This document shows positions 33,589 through 45,038 of a stretch of 64,000 nt of DNA, piece after piece. A program made the translations under genes and the position numbers. Under the pieces are notes generated by a model that was not told the origin of the DNA, did no database searches, and worked only from the letters and a program-made list of their open reading frames with translations. This DNA comes from Tipula vernalis. Its lineage: Eukaryota; Arthropoda; Insecta; Diptera; Tipulidae. How positions within the stretch are numbered: position 1 is the stretch's first letter; each line of letters opens with the position of its first letter. The stretch lies in assembly GCA_958295665.1 (NCBI GenBank), contig OY282559.1, positions 267,010,057 through 267,074,056 of the forward strand. Reading direction: 5' to 3'.

Positions 33589-33930
33589 TATGGAAAATAA
33601 CAAAAGGCGCATTTTATTTGACCTTTTACAACAATAATGCCATGTATCCAATACCATTTTGGTATTTGTGAATACTCGCTGTGTACGTGGTATTCAAAAT
33701 CCAATAATATTTTTTAGTTATTGTGTTTAGCACCAGGCTTCTGAAATCTTTGCTAAATTTTATTTTTACAGTTCTAAAAGTGGTCGATTCTGTCATGTAC
33801 ATTCAATTAATTTAGACATAAAAATGTGATTGTACATAATTTTTTACTTTTTGTGCCGATGTCTAATGTAATGTGACTCATAAAAAGTTTTATTTGTACT
33901 ATTTTTTTAGAGGTGGTGTAGGTTTTCGTA

Positions 33931-34236
33931 GTGTTACTTTGGAGTTGGTTCAACCCTAAATGTGCTTTGGGTCAAGGTATTAATATAAATGTTGATGTAC
34001 CGCAAGGATCAGTGTTAGGTCCACTGCTTGTTTTAATTTATTTAAATTCGATTTTCCAAATTAATTTTAATTCTAGGTTGATAGTTTTCCCTGACGATCT
34101 TGGGTTTTCGTCGAATCAGCCTATTCGCATTACAAATACTCAAAATATGAAGTCGGATTTTTGCTTAGTAAAGAAATTGTGCCTTGCTCATTCTACGTTT
34201 TTGAGCAAAAATCTAAAGGTACATTTTCCAAATTAA
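33931..34236 (+). pseudogene. Non-LTR reverse transcriptase fragment
   Basis: The frame contains DVPQGSVLGPLLVLIYLNSI and then IVFPDDLGFSS, the motif B and motif C blocks of LINE reverse transcriptases. The catalytic F-A-D-D appears as F-P-D-D. Upstream thumb and fingers are missing. Its continuation is at 35040-35275. Confidence 0.75.
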
Positions 34237-35030
34237 ATGACAATACTGTCTAGGATATATATCTACTGTCTGAATGCCTGTTGGTCTGTTGGTCTGTACC
34301 CATAGTATCTCGAGAACGGCTTGTTCGATTTAGAATTTTTTTTGCCAATCTGTTTCTATAGTCAATGCCAAGATTTGAAAAGCTTTTGGAACCTGTGCGT
34401 CAAGAGGGTCCGGGTACCTGCCATACGAATTGACCCAAAATACCTGGTTATAGAAATATTAACCAATTACTTCGGTCTAAAAACACCAACTTATTGAAGT
34501 TCTGTCAAAAATGATCAAAAATTTGGTTGGTCCTACACCACATTTCTCGACGTTTTGAAAGTCCCTGAGTCTAAAAAATCAAAAAAAAAAATGTCCGTCC
34601 GTCAGTCTGGATGTCTGAATATGGGGGTTGAGTTGAAAGTTAAGTCGGGGGTCAATTTGCGGGTTGAGTTGGCCTTAAGTTTGGGTTGGATTGAGATATT
34701 GTGAGCAGTTGGCTAATTATATGTTGGTTTGAGCAATCTATACAAGTGAGTTTTTGTATGTACATATGTACAACATATGTGTATGATTTTTATATTAAGT
34801 TCTGGAATATGGCCAAGTATGAGGGAACTTACCTATTTCTCAACCAATTGTGCATTGGAAGTGGGATTCTAAAATTATTTTTGAGTAAAGTTCTGAAATA
34901 TGGCCAAGTTTGATGGAACTGGCCTGTTTCTCAACCGAATATGATGAAAATTGACATGTGGGTTAGAAATTGGATTTTAAAATGATTTTTGAATTGAATT
35001 AATGAAGACCGAAGTTCTGATCACCTTATG
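34237..35030. other. Insertion within LINE fragment, contains dispersed repeat
   Basis: It separates two LINE pieces. It contains GTTGGTCTGTTGGTCTGT, ATCTCGAGAACGGCTTG (typical of transposon-associated repeats) and GTCCGTCCGTCAGTCTGG. The layout GTCCCTGAGTC...GTC-rich run matches that around the microsatellite at 13190-13432. Confidence 0.4.
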
Positions 35031-35039
35031 AGGTTTCAG

Positions 35040-35275
35040 CCCTTTATATTTTTTTGTTTTAAAATTCAATTCATTCAATCCATTGATAACTCGATGCTAT
35101 GGAAGGACCATATTAATTCTCTCCACAATTGTCTGGTATTAGTGATCAGTAAAATGTACATCTTACGACTAGTATGTTTTGCAGCGGTTTTACAAAAATA
35201 TTTATTTTGCTATTATAGAATCGAAATTATCGTATGGACTAGTATGCCGGGATGGAACCTGCTATACTAGGATTT
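35040..35275 (+). pseudogene. LINE reverse transcriptase C-terminal fragment
   Basis: SIDNSMLWKDHINSLHNCL matches the common RT thumb block (ID-x-L-x-WK-x-HI), followed by a decayed block ending YYRIEIIVW (usual form YG-x-x-x-WG). It probably belonged to the same element as 33931-34236. Confidence 0.6.
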
Positions 35276-35279
35276 ATCC

Positions 35280-37330
35280 TCTTATCATAGCTCAAAACTA
35301 TACACTCACCGGTACAGAAAATGGGTTACCCTAAACAATTTCTTTTTTATGCGATTATCTTTTGAACCGCACTGGAAACTTGAAACGAAAAGAAAATTCA
35401 AGGTCATTCAATGCAGTCTTAGAAAAAATTACTACAGCATATTTCGTCTAATCATGTAGTTTTTTTTGCTTATTCCGCAATATTGGTTATAACTAAATTT
35501 TCAAATTTGATAACCTCTTGAATCGCACTAGCTGGAAACATGAAACAAAAAACAAATGCTAGGTCATTCATAACAATCTTAGGAAATGTGAGGTTGAGGT
35601 TTTTCGAATTTTTAGTGTGTTTCATTTCCAAAGAAATTACAAACTATTTTAATTTTTCTAAAATTATTTTCCCAGTACCAGCAGCGCCAGTTAAGTGACA
35701 AATTTCGATATTTCTCGAGAAATAGTCTCGAGAAATGAGATTCTCGAAAGTTTCTCGAAAAATTGAGATATGAGGAACAAAAAAATCGGTATTTATCGGT
35801 ATAACTCCACCAAATTATTCAAATTGCTGTGAAAAGGGTTTTTAAATGAATATTTTAAAATAACTGGAAAAAATTATATTCTTCCCTTGTATTCTCCGTA
35901 ACAACCTATCTCCAAACACAATGCCGCATCGAACTTCCCGGTAGGGGTTTTAGAGTATTATGGTCAAAACGATTATTTGAATACAATTAACTTCAGAATT
36001 CCATCACAATCCAGAAATCAGTTATGACTTTAAAGCCATATTGGATCCGCCATTTTGAATTTAACTATTTTGACTTTAGATTCGTAATCAGCGGCACCAA
36101 AATACTTGTCTTTATAGTTTTGTTAACATTTTTGAATAATTATGGATATCAGTCAGTTCTTAACTGAATTTTTAAGCGGACCTATGGGATTCGCCATCTT
36201 GAATTACAAAATTTGAGTAATTTTGCTTAATATTAATTTTTGGGCGAATTGAAAACTTTGTCATTTTCTTTTGCAGAGGTGGAAACACCATAGAAATGAT
36301 TGAAAAATCCATGATTTTGTATTTATTCAGTGATCGTAAAGTATCGTTGGGTGGGATTGTTGATATTATAAACATTTCAAAAGAACGTATAAACAATATC
36401 TTGCATTAACATTTGCTTATGAAAAAGTTTAAAACTCGTTGAATGAAGTCTATTGAGTTAAAAGGAGATTATATTGCGATTGTATTGAAGATTAAATTAC
36501 GTATTTTTTTCAGTACAGGAAACTTTTCAGCCCAGTTTAGTAAATGCATAGATTGGAAAATGGTTTAGATTTCCAGTTATTTTTATTCATTTATCGATCA
36601 AATTTACAAAAGAATTAATTAACAACGTATAAATGTACTTGCGACGAAACAAAAATATTGTTAAAATCAATTCAGTGAATTTCCAAACCAACTGCTGTAA
36701 TTTAGATTTAGCAGTTGACGCCTAAATGACGGCTACCTATGTATTTATTTAAATTGTATAAATTCCAATCGTACGTTGTATGCAGAGCTTCGTAAACTTT
36801 GTTATAATATGAGACACTCTTAAAAGGTGTTTTCTCATTCTTGTCTTTGAAACAAAATCTTGATAGCGGGTGGTAATATATAAGCGTTCGTTTCGAATAT
36901 TTGATAATTTTTAATGTGTTATTCATGATGTGACATATTAATTAAAAGATAACTGAATTGCTTTTCGAAGTTTTTGTTATATTCTAAATGGCGGTACAAC
37001 TTCTATTTCTTCCCAATTTGTAAGAGTTTAAATGGTGTATTGAGTGTTACTAATGTCGTACATTCATAAAATTGTATTCATATAATTTTATTTTAGAGAA
37101 ACCTTATCGTTTACTGTGCAGTATTTTCTAAGATAATTCCCTCTTCTCTATTTATTGGTTAATGGTTTATTTCGATGAGCTCGAACCCTATGGTTTGTTT
37201 GATTAAGGGTTATAGTTCCTAACTATGACTTCCACGTTATCCTCGTTATTATAAAAATAAAAGTTTTCCTTAAATATAAATAAATTAACCTAAAAAAAAG
37301 TGTTTCTGATAGAATGAATACGGAGTTCCT
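35280..37330. other. No recognisable gene
   Basis: Two similar blocks (ACTTGAAACGAAAAGAAAATTCAAGGTCATTCA near 35370 and a diverged copy near 35535) form a repeat. A cluster of TTTCTCGAGAAAT-type palindromes lies at 35705-35765. Phrases such as GGATCCGCCATTTTGAAT (36047) are typical of dispersed insect repeats. An LTR of the following gypsy element may lie in 36950-37300 but its ends were not found. Confidence 0.4.
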
Positions 37331-37379
37331 CAGTGTTTGAAATTTAAACAGTAAATACATTTGGTCGTGCTCTCAAGCT

Positions 37380-38060
37380 AATCCCCGAGTTTAATGGAAC
37401 TCAAGATAAACTTCATAGATTTCTTAGTGGATGAAGCTTATAATAAAACAGTCTTAACCAATACATATAATTCATGGAAGACTTACAGAAAGATCTGAAG
37501 TCAACGTTTTTTAATGTAAGAGTTTTTGAATATGTACAAGTGGAATTGGTATAAGCTCAAGAAAGGTTCGGCGAAACCGTAAAAGAAGGCAAGTAGGATA
37601 GGAAATTTGTTGTCGGCATTAAATAAATCTTTCCTTGGTTTTAATGATAGTGGTAAAAGACCCATTTAAATTAGTAACTAAAGCATGTAGGTTTGATAAT
37701 TTGACAGACGCTATCTCTAAAGCTATAGAATAACAAAGCTTAAATTTAGCAAATAAGAATAATAAACCCGAAGATAACTCAAACAAATAAACCAAATCTC
37801 GGGTTTGCTCCAAAATAGGTCATATTGCAAAAACCTGCTACAGTCGCAATTTTACCAACCAACAACCCTATTGATTTCGAAATACTTTGCAATACTTCTA
37901 CAGATTCTATTCAACAAGCCAAAACGAATATCACAACCAATAGTACTTCTCGGATCACTCAAATAACTTTATCAGGTGTATACTGTAAGAAACAGGGACA
38001 TCACATTAGGAAAACTCAATTGAATCCAACTGGGAAACAATTCTTCCAAGTTCATGTCAT
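37380..38060 (+). pseudogene. Gypsy-type retrotransposon gag fragment
   Basis: The frame starts LIPEFNGTQDKLHRFL, as in capsid regions of insect gypsy elements. It continues through several shifts and ends near 38030 with a degenerate zinc knuckle (VYCKKQGHHIRKTQL, with the last Cys replaced). It is the 5' part of the element whose protease and RT follow on the same strand. Confidence 0.6.
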
Positions 38061-38119
38061 CCCTTATTTTAAAAAACTTAAGATTTATTTTAATTATAAA
38101 TTAATTTTCATAATTATGA

Positions 38120-38810
38120 CATGAAATTCGGGAATAGGGCCGAAAGGCCAAATGTCGAAAGGCCGAACGCCGAAAGACCGAATGTCGAAAGGCCGAATGT
38201 GTCGAAAGGTCGAATGTGTCGAAAGGAAGAACGTCGAAAGGCCGCAAGTGTCGAAAGGCCGAATATCGAAAATCCGAATTTCGAAAGGCCAATGTGTTGA
38301 AAGACCGCTTAGGTCAAAAGGCCGAATGTCGAAATGCCGATTGTGCCGAAAGGCCGTTTGTGTTGAAATTGATTTTAATTTTTCATCTTTTTATGAATGA
38401 AAATTTTCAAAATTTATATTTTTATGAAAACCAAAATTTATATTTTTATCAAAATTTTTATATAAAACTGTTTAATAGCAAATTGCCTTAAATATTAAAA
38501 TCTTCTTACGTTTTTTGGTCATATAAATAAAATTTAATTAATTATAATAAAAAAAGAAAAATAAATAGGTTTTATTTAAGAAATAAATTTAATGGTTTTA
38601 AATATATTAAGTGAACGAAAATTGAATGAAAATTTGGCCTTTCCACACGTTTGGTCATTCAACCCATTCGGCCTTTCGACATTCGGCCTTCCGACCAATT
38701 CAGCCTTTAGACATTCAGCCTTTCAACACATTCGGCCATACGATGTTCGGCCTTTCGACATTCGGCCTTCCGACATTCGGCCTTTCAACATCGAACAGAA
38801 TTTCGTAAGC
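38120..38810. repeat. Minisatellite in two opposite arms (GTCGAAAGGCCGAAT)
   Basis: At 38140-38370 about 15 degenerate copies of a 12-15-base unit (GTCGAAAGGCCGAAT) occur. At 38640-38800 the complement (ATTCGGCCTTTCGAC) recurs about nine times. The AT-rich middle has no gene. It behaves as an inverted-repeat element inserted between gag and protease of the gypsy element. Open frames across it on both strands are repeat artefacts. Confidence 0.85.
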
Positions 38811-38829
38811 ATTATTTAGATATCTTATC

Positions 38830-39441
38830 AGAAAATCAATTTTTTCTGATTAATACCGGCACAGACATAACTTTATTAAACCCGATACACTTTGTTGTAC
38901 ATTATTTGTACATTGGCATTATGCCCTGCAAATATAAATCCATCAAGGGACATTGCTATTCCTCATCGGTTTTCATATTATGTTGGAATAATTGGTAATG
39001 ACTTTCTGCGACTAAACCAATGTATTATTGATTATTCTGCTAATCGGGTTAACATAAATCCGGCATCGATTAAAAATCAAAATATTTCGTTTAATCTTTC
39101 ATCATATAATCCACCAATATTTTTCCGAGTAGATCAGATCGCGACAATGAATATCTATGTCCATCGCAAATGATTGTTCCTGGGTGTATATATTGCCAAA
39201 ACAATAATTCTAGTAAATAATTATTTGCAACCATAAGTATTCAATAAATACTAATGATTTTTCTATAAAATTAGACGATGTTTATAATGTTATAATATTT
39301 TTAAATTAGGTGATTGGACAAATAAATTGGAAAATAGATTAAAAATTTTACAAGATGAAATAAGTATGAAACAAGAATCAGAACAAGATTCTTCCATAAT
39401 TAAAATTTGTCGGGAATGCTATGATATTTTTTACTTACCGG
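38830..39441 (+). pseudogene. Gypsy protease and linker to RT
   Basis: FFLINTGTDITLL is the aspartyl protease active site with the catalytic Asp of DTG changed to Asn. The C-terminal flap follows (YYVGIIGNDFLRLNQCIIDY at about 38965-39040). After a shift the linker before reverse transcriptase runs to CRECYDIFYLP at 39441, where a DNA transposon interrupts. The frame resumes at 43217. Confidence 0.75.
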
Positions 39442-39961
39442 CCCAAGTAACATTTCGAAGCAAATTAATCTCTGATTTTTCTCTGAATAGTTTGCTAATA
39501 GGCACAGTTTGCTATAGTATGAGTACTCTTTTATAGCAATTCAATAGAAATTCAGAACTAAGTGGAGGTAAAAACCCTTCTGAATTGCTTCTGAAAAACA
39601 GCAAATGAGTGCTCCAGCAAATTAGTTTGCTAGTGCTATAAATTGCATAATTTCTGAATTAGAGAAAAATCAAAGAAAAATTTGCCTTATTTTTTCGCTG
39701 AATAAGTTCTGAACCATAGCAAAATCGTAGAAAAACTAGAGAAAATTTGCCTAAATTTTTCTCTGAATAAGTTCTGAATTATAAGATAAATGATCTCAAA
39801 AGTTTGCTTATTTTTTTAAAAAATATATTTAAAGTTTTTTATTAACATTTTTTATATTTCGGCCACTTCTTTTTAATTTTATATTGCTTTTTAGTCTGTA
39901 AATGTAAATTTGTATTAATTTACGATTCATTGAAATATTATTAAATGTGTTATGTGTTCCT

Positions 39962-40030
39962 TAACCGGATTCGAACCTAGGATCTCCTGCATATGAAACC
40001 AGCACGTTAACCACTATGCTATATCTATAC
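39962..40030 (-). repeat. tRNA-like SINE head
   Basis: The minus strand reads ATAGCATAGTGGTTAACGTG (box A) and then CCTAGGTTCGAATCCGG (box B) 30 bases later. The anticodon stem does not pair well, so a functional tRNA is unlikely. It is probably a tRNA-derived SINE fragment in the transposon's non-coding part. Confidence 0.5.
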
Positions 40031-40269
40031 TGCATATATGAAAACACTTAATAGTATTCTTAAATTTTAGCAAACATTTTTCTTGTTTTTTGCGCACATC
40101 AGCACATTTTAGTAGCATAGTGACTGACTTTTCGGAAAGTATTTGCTATCATTTTTCCACAAAACCTAATTGTTAAAGTACTTTTGACAGGTACAGGTTA
40201 TTGATTTAGTTCGGCATAATAGAATTGAAAGCATTATGCAAGGCTTGAATAAAACAAAACAAATTCTAA

Positions 40270-41870
40270 TTGAGGAATTTAAAAAGTTTAAAAATAGCGG
40301 GACTTATTCGAGAAGACTTAAAAAAAAATCTTTTAACTTTTCATGCAACTTCAATAAGGCAAGCCAATATTGGCTTTATAAATAGAAAATCAAAATTCGC
40401 CTCGCTGCATGAAAATGATTTTTACATGCATCACAGTTATTCAGGGGGCCAAGCAGTCATCGTCACTGAGCATAATGGTACTCCTTCTGATCCAAATCCT
40501 GTTGATCCTGTGCCAGAAGACAAGAATGCTCAAGTTCATATAAATATGTTTGACGATTATTGCAGTGTCAGTGATGACAGCAATTATTCTGAACACGAAT
40601 ATGAAGAAGAATATTCTTGAAGAAACACTAGATTTAGAAGTGATTTAAGAAAGTGGACAAATTTACATAACATAAAACATACCACAATTAATGATTTGTT
40701 GGCAATTCTCAATAAAATCGTTGACGTAAAACTTCCAATAGACGCTCGTACTTTAATGGAAACACCAAAAAATTTAACAATTAGTACATTTGCAAATGAA
40801 AATGATCAATATTGGCATTATGGCTTGGAAATGTGCCTGCGCAAGTGTTTTAATCAAATTACAGAATCTATTGAAATTTTCATGAATATTAATATTGACG
40901 GGCTTCCCATTTATAAAAGTTCGAAACTAGAATTTTGGCCAATATTATTTAATATGCCTGAGTTCAATCCGATGGTAATTGGACTATTTTGTGGAAATGG
41001 AAAACCACAATCTCTGTCAGAATATTTAGGTCAGTTTGTCGAGGAGTTAAACAATATTTTGGAAAACGGAATATTAATTAATGATAAAAAAAATAATGTA
41101 CGCATTTGGTGTTTTATTTGTGATTCACCAGCTAGGGCGTTTTTAAAAGGTATTAGGGCACACATATTATATCTCTTTTTAAAACTATGTACGATATTTT
41201 TAAAATATTACAGGTATTATCAATTTTAATGGACAGAATGGATGTATAAAATGTACCAGTGTTGGTGAATATTCATATATGTCGTTGCAATGTATTCCCT
41301 CGTATCAGCATGCCTTTGAGAACGGACATATATTTTGGTGTAATGAAAAGATTTATTCTAGGATGGAGAGACGGAACGTTTAAAAATGTTGACATGAAGT
41401 GGTGCGCACAAGATATTAAAGAAGTAACGATGTTCCTATTGAATTGCAAAATGCTAGTTGAAATACATCGTGCAGTCCGAGGATTAGACTGCCTCTACCA
41501 TTGGAAAGGATTAGAATTCAGAATATTTTTCCGTTATATTGGGCCAGTAATGTTGAAAAATTATTTGCCAATTGATTTTCATAATAACTTTATGAAATTG
41601 TTTTGTGCTATCACAATTTGCTCGTTGAATTCATATTCATGTTTTTATGATTTGGCAGAAAAATTGTTAGATGACTTTGTACAAGAATATATTGAGATAT
41701 ACAGAGTGTACCACACTAATAGCAATATACACAATTTATCTCATATAATGGGTGATGTCAGACGATTGGGAAATTTAGCATCTATTAGTTCATACCCCTT
41801 TGAAAGTAAACTGAATCGAATCAAACATTTACTTCGATTATTTTTTATATTTATTTTTATTATTTTTATT
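40270..41870 (+). pseudogene. Transposase of the 39442-43216 element (near intact)
   Basis: Exon 1 (40270-41149) has one in-frame TGA at 40618-40620, then KWTNLHNIKHTTINDLLAIL, MNINIDGLPIYKSSKLEFWP, PMVIGLFCGNGKPQSL and IWCFICDSPARAFLKG. A 64-base intron (41150-41213, GTATTAGGG...ATTACAG) is inferred: removing it restores KGIINFNGQNGC ... CTSVGEY, the expected zinc-binding block. Then a shift, FGVMKRFILGWRDGTFKNVD (with the preceding catalytic DYMH-like region deleted), VEIHRAVRGLDCLYHWKGLE, FFRYIGPVMLKNYLP, IHNLSHIMGDVRRLGNL and PFESKLNRIKHLLR. This is the DGLPLFKSS...WPIL family of TNP-like transposases. Confidence 0.75.
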
Positions 41871-42483
41871 ATTCTTATTTTTTATTTTTTGTTTTGTTTA
41901 ATAAAATCGTCGATTTTGTTCTCGATTCGTGCTATATCTTTCTCAACTAGGTCCAACCGTTCGTCAAATTTGTTATTTGGAATCACGAAACTCATATCAA
42001 TAACTGGAATGTCAACTGGAACTGGAATGTCATCATTTGGAACAGTCGACTGATGCTGAATAACCTAGATCTACCTCATTTGACAAAATTTTAACCAATT
42101 GTGATGAGCCTGTGGTGTTTGTATCGCTGATTAAATTAAGCACCATCGATTCATACACGCCATTGGCATTGTAGCTATTCAATCTTAGGCCCAGGATGTA
42201 GTCTGTCATACTTCTTTTGAATTGCTATTGTATGTTCATCCTCCATATCAGAATAAAGCGCCAGTTCTTTTTCGATTTTTAACGCATCGTTCAAATTTTT
42301 TATTTTATTGCGCTTGACAGTACACTTGCATTTGGAAGAGTCATCGTTCGGCACTGACCGTGCATTTTTTCGTAAGCCATTAATATTGGATCCTTCTGGT
42401 GACCACGATAATATGGCACTGACCTCCCACCCATTTGGCACAGCACTTAAACTTTTCCCACAATCCGTCTCAATCGTTTCCAC
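41842..42483 (-). pseudogene. Convergent accessory ORF of the same element
   Basis: On the minus strand, ATG at 42483 opens 102 residues (AVPNGWEVSAILSWSPEG, KCKCTVKRNKIKNLNDALKI). After a stop at 42175, coding-like sequence continues (NANGVYESMVLNLISDT, SSQLVKILSNEVDLG). It ends with FDERLDLVEKDIARIENKID, a coiled-coil-like segment ending near 41880. The VPxxWx-type start followed by basic and coiled segments resembles DUF4806-type proteins that often accompany these transposases; that link is from memory and unproven. Confidence 0.45.
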
Positions 42484-43216
42484 GCCTTTCTACATATTGA
42501 AAAAAGAATAAGGTTATGTTATATCACAAATTTTGAGGAAAATCTATAAGAAATATAAGAATAATATTTGTATATTTATTTCTATTCGATTATCATTATA
42601 CACTTATAGTAAAAGAGAACATATCACCTTACCTGCCTTACCTGTTTGTAATACGAAAACACAGCTGTTGAGCCGATGAAAAGTTAATAATATTGAAAAC
42701 CGGTTACAAACTTTCAACAAATAAGCGTATATTTATACTTCAACATAAATAATATGGCGCGAGTTCCTAAAATCTGAGGTTTACTACGATTATTGTATTG
42801 TATTGTACTATAAGCAAAATTTTCAAAAACAGTTTTCTATTATTTTGCTTATAATCTGAATTTATATGTAAAGCAAAATAATAGCAATTTTTATGAAGAA
42901 TTCGAACTTAATCTGCCAATATTTTTTCTATTTATATGGGACAACTTTAAGCAAATTATTTTTCTCTTATTCAGAACTGAAAAAAAGCAAAACATTCAGA
43001 CTAAATAAAATTGTAAAACGTTCTGAATTTTATCAACAATTTTAGCATAATCAGAACTTATTTTGCCAGAATAGATAAAATATTTAGAATTAAATAAAAA
43101 TTTAATTTTACAATATTTTCTTGCTATAAAAACTTTGCTTAGCACCTTCTGAATAAATTCTGATTTTGCCTGATTTAAGCAAATGTTTCCTCTAAGCAAA
43201 TAAATTATTACTTGGG

Positions 43217-43920
43217 GGGTGATGAACTTACAATCACCAATGCAGGATGTCAACATATTCCTCTTTTACTTAACTCGCGACCCGTAAATGTGAAACCATA
43301 TCGACTTTCCCAGTCAACAAAAGCCGAATTTAATTCTCAAGTAAATGAAATGATTGAAAAAGATATAGTGGAAAATAGTAAGAGTCCTTTTAACTCCCCT
43401 TTACCAGTAGCTGCCAAGAAATCTAGTGATAGTCAAAAACGATGGCGTGTAGTTGTAGATTTCCGTCGCCTTAACGAGATAACCATCGATGATATTCTTC
43501 CGCTCCCTAATATTGTTGATATTTTAGATCAACTTGGTGATGCAGTATATTTTACAACTTACTCTAAGTGAAGAAGATAAATGAAAAAGAGCATTCAGTA
43601 CTCAAATGGGTTACTATCATTTTACAAGATTGCCCTTCGGACTGAAAGGTACACCAACAACCTTTCAGCGAATTATGAATAACGTTCTGTCTGAATTCCA
43701 TGCGGTCTTAAGTGTTTTGTTTATCTCGACGATGTAGGCGTCTATGGATATAACCTTCCAGATCATAACAGAAAACTGATTGATGTATTTCAGGGCTTTA
43801 CAAAAATAATCTAAAACTTTAACTAAAAAAGTATCATTTTCTCCGTAAAGAAATTGGCTATCTGGAATAACCAATTACGGAAGCAGCCAGATCCATCTAA
43901 AATTTCGGTTAGCAGGTAAT
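43217..43920 (+). pseudogene. Gypsy reverse transcriptase fragment
   Basis: The frame resumes GGDELTITNAGCQHIPLLL and PVNVKPYRLSQ, KDIVENSKSPFNSPL, RVVVDFRRLNEITIDD, LPNIVDILDQLGDAVYFTT. After a stop and shift it gives [24 protein letters not shown] sequence and the catalytic VYLDDV near 43719-43736. It fades out near 43920. RNase H and integrase are not seen. Confidence 0.85.
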
Positions 43921-44289
43921 TTCACACTGATTGCGTTGTTTCGCATGCCGTTGTGAAAACTGTTAATTTATTTTATTTATAGAGTTTTGTAGTATAATGA
44001 AATTCGACAGTAATTACTTGTTATCGGAAATTCCATTATACATAATGCCGTTGGTTAAATTTTTCGCTTGGTGTGTGTGTTTTTTCTGTAGGTAGATGTA
44101 GGTTGGTGAAAATCTTCGAAAAACACTATATGCCCGTGCAAATAGTAGTACAGGTTTCTTACCTTCTAAAAAGCACTTTCCATTCACCAACCATTTTATT
44201 CTCCAAAACCGTTAGTTATTACTTCGGGGGCTGGGTCAGATAGGAGTTCGTTGGTGTGAGGCGGTATATCGTTCGTTGGTATGAGGCGA

Positions 44290-44520
44290 AATATTATTTT
44301 CCCCTTAACTGATTTATTCCAACGTTGTTGCCATTCAATTGTTGTTTGAGATCAGTTATGGAATAGTTTGTGAATAGATCGATTGGTGGCAATCCCGCTA
44401 CTACATATGCCATATCGTTTGAAACCCTGCGAAATTTATGGATCACTCTTAGTGCACACCGTCGTTTTATTGCATTAATACTTCTAGGTCCACCAATGTT
44501 CGGTATCAAACGTGAAAGAG
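44290..44520 (-). pseudogene. LINE reverse transcriptase C-terminal fragment
   Basis: The minus-strand frame has RCALRVIHKFRRVSNDMAYV followed by VAGLPPIDLFT, the thumb-to-tail block found in R1/Jockey-group LINEs (ALR-x-x-x-x-YRTVS, AG-x-PPIDL). Nothing of the catalytic core remains next to it. Confidence 0.6.
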
Positions 44521-44634
44521 CAGAATCTTGCTTCTATCACGATCCCCAAATGTTAATTAGGATCATCAGGATTATCCACCTAATGGTTGTTCGCCTTTTC
44601 CTGCTCGAGATTAACAGCAATCCTATCTAACAAG

Positions 44635-45035
44635 GGAGCCTTTTGAACTGTCAAATTCAAAAAGTTTTAAAAACTATTCTAAGTTGTAGTACTCTGTAGG
44701 ACATTAACGAAACCATTTTATTTAACGGCAACCAAGCCCTTTTTAGGGGTTAAAAAATTAACATTGGCTTCTACTCAACTTTTTTTTTGATTGTATCTTT
44801 GGTAATTATTCCTCATAGAAAGTACAAGTAATATGTCATAGTAAATTAGATTATGAGGGTTGAATCTCTGTTTTTTAGGGGATGAAATTCCCTTTTTTCG
44901 CATATTAGGGGATGGTTTTAGCCTCTAAAAAGTGCTTGATTGCCGATAACAAAATGGTTTCGTTAATGTCTCACTCAGTACTAAAACTTAGAATAGTTTT
45001 TATAATTTTTTGAATTTGACAGTTCAAAAGGTTCC
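44635..45035. mobile_element. MITE, about 400 bp, with long inverted arms
   Basis: The arms start GGAGCCTTTTGAACTGTCAA and end in its near-complement TTGACAGTTCAAAAGGTTCC. They share about 110 bp, including ACATTAACGAAACCATTTT. AAG lies on both sides (44632-44634, 45036-45038) as a possible 3-bp duplication. The interior contains GTTAAAAAATTAACATTGGCTT-type sequence and no ORF. Confidence 0.8.
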
Positions 45036-45038
45036 AAG

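Larger units (their letters stand above)
39442..43216 (+). mobile_element. DNA transposon (TNP-type transposase), 2-bp target duplication
   Basis: The gypsy codons for L-P-G-D-E-L are split: TTACCGG ends the left flank and GGGTGATGAACTT begins the right. The original was TTACCGGGTGAT, so GG is a 2-bp duplication (39440-39441, 43217-43218). The element starts CCCAAGTAACATTT and ends AAATTATTACTTGGG (inverted repeat CCCAAGTAA). Both ends (about 39460-39790 and 42820-43205) carry many TTTGCTTA/TTCTGAAT-type motifs in both orientations. Between them are a transposase gene on the plus strand and a convergent ORF on the minus strand. The layout recalls EnSpm/CACTA-like elements of animals, but the ends are not CACTA. 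Confidence 0.8.

Noticed and set aside
36950..37330. 5' LTR of the gypsy element
   Set aside because: No matching LTR copy, primer-binding site or defined ends could be found.
38101..38819. Several frames of 60-90 residues on both strands
   Set aside because: They arise from the GTCGAAAGGCCGAAT minisatellite and its inverted copy.
39962..40030. Functional tRNA gene on minus strand
   Set aside because: The anticodon stem pairs poorly and no matching acceptor stem is seen.
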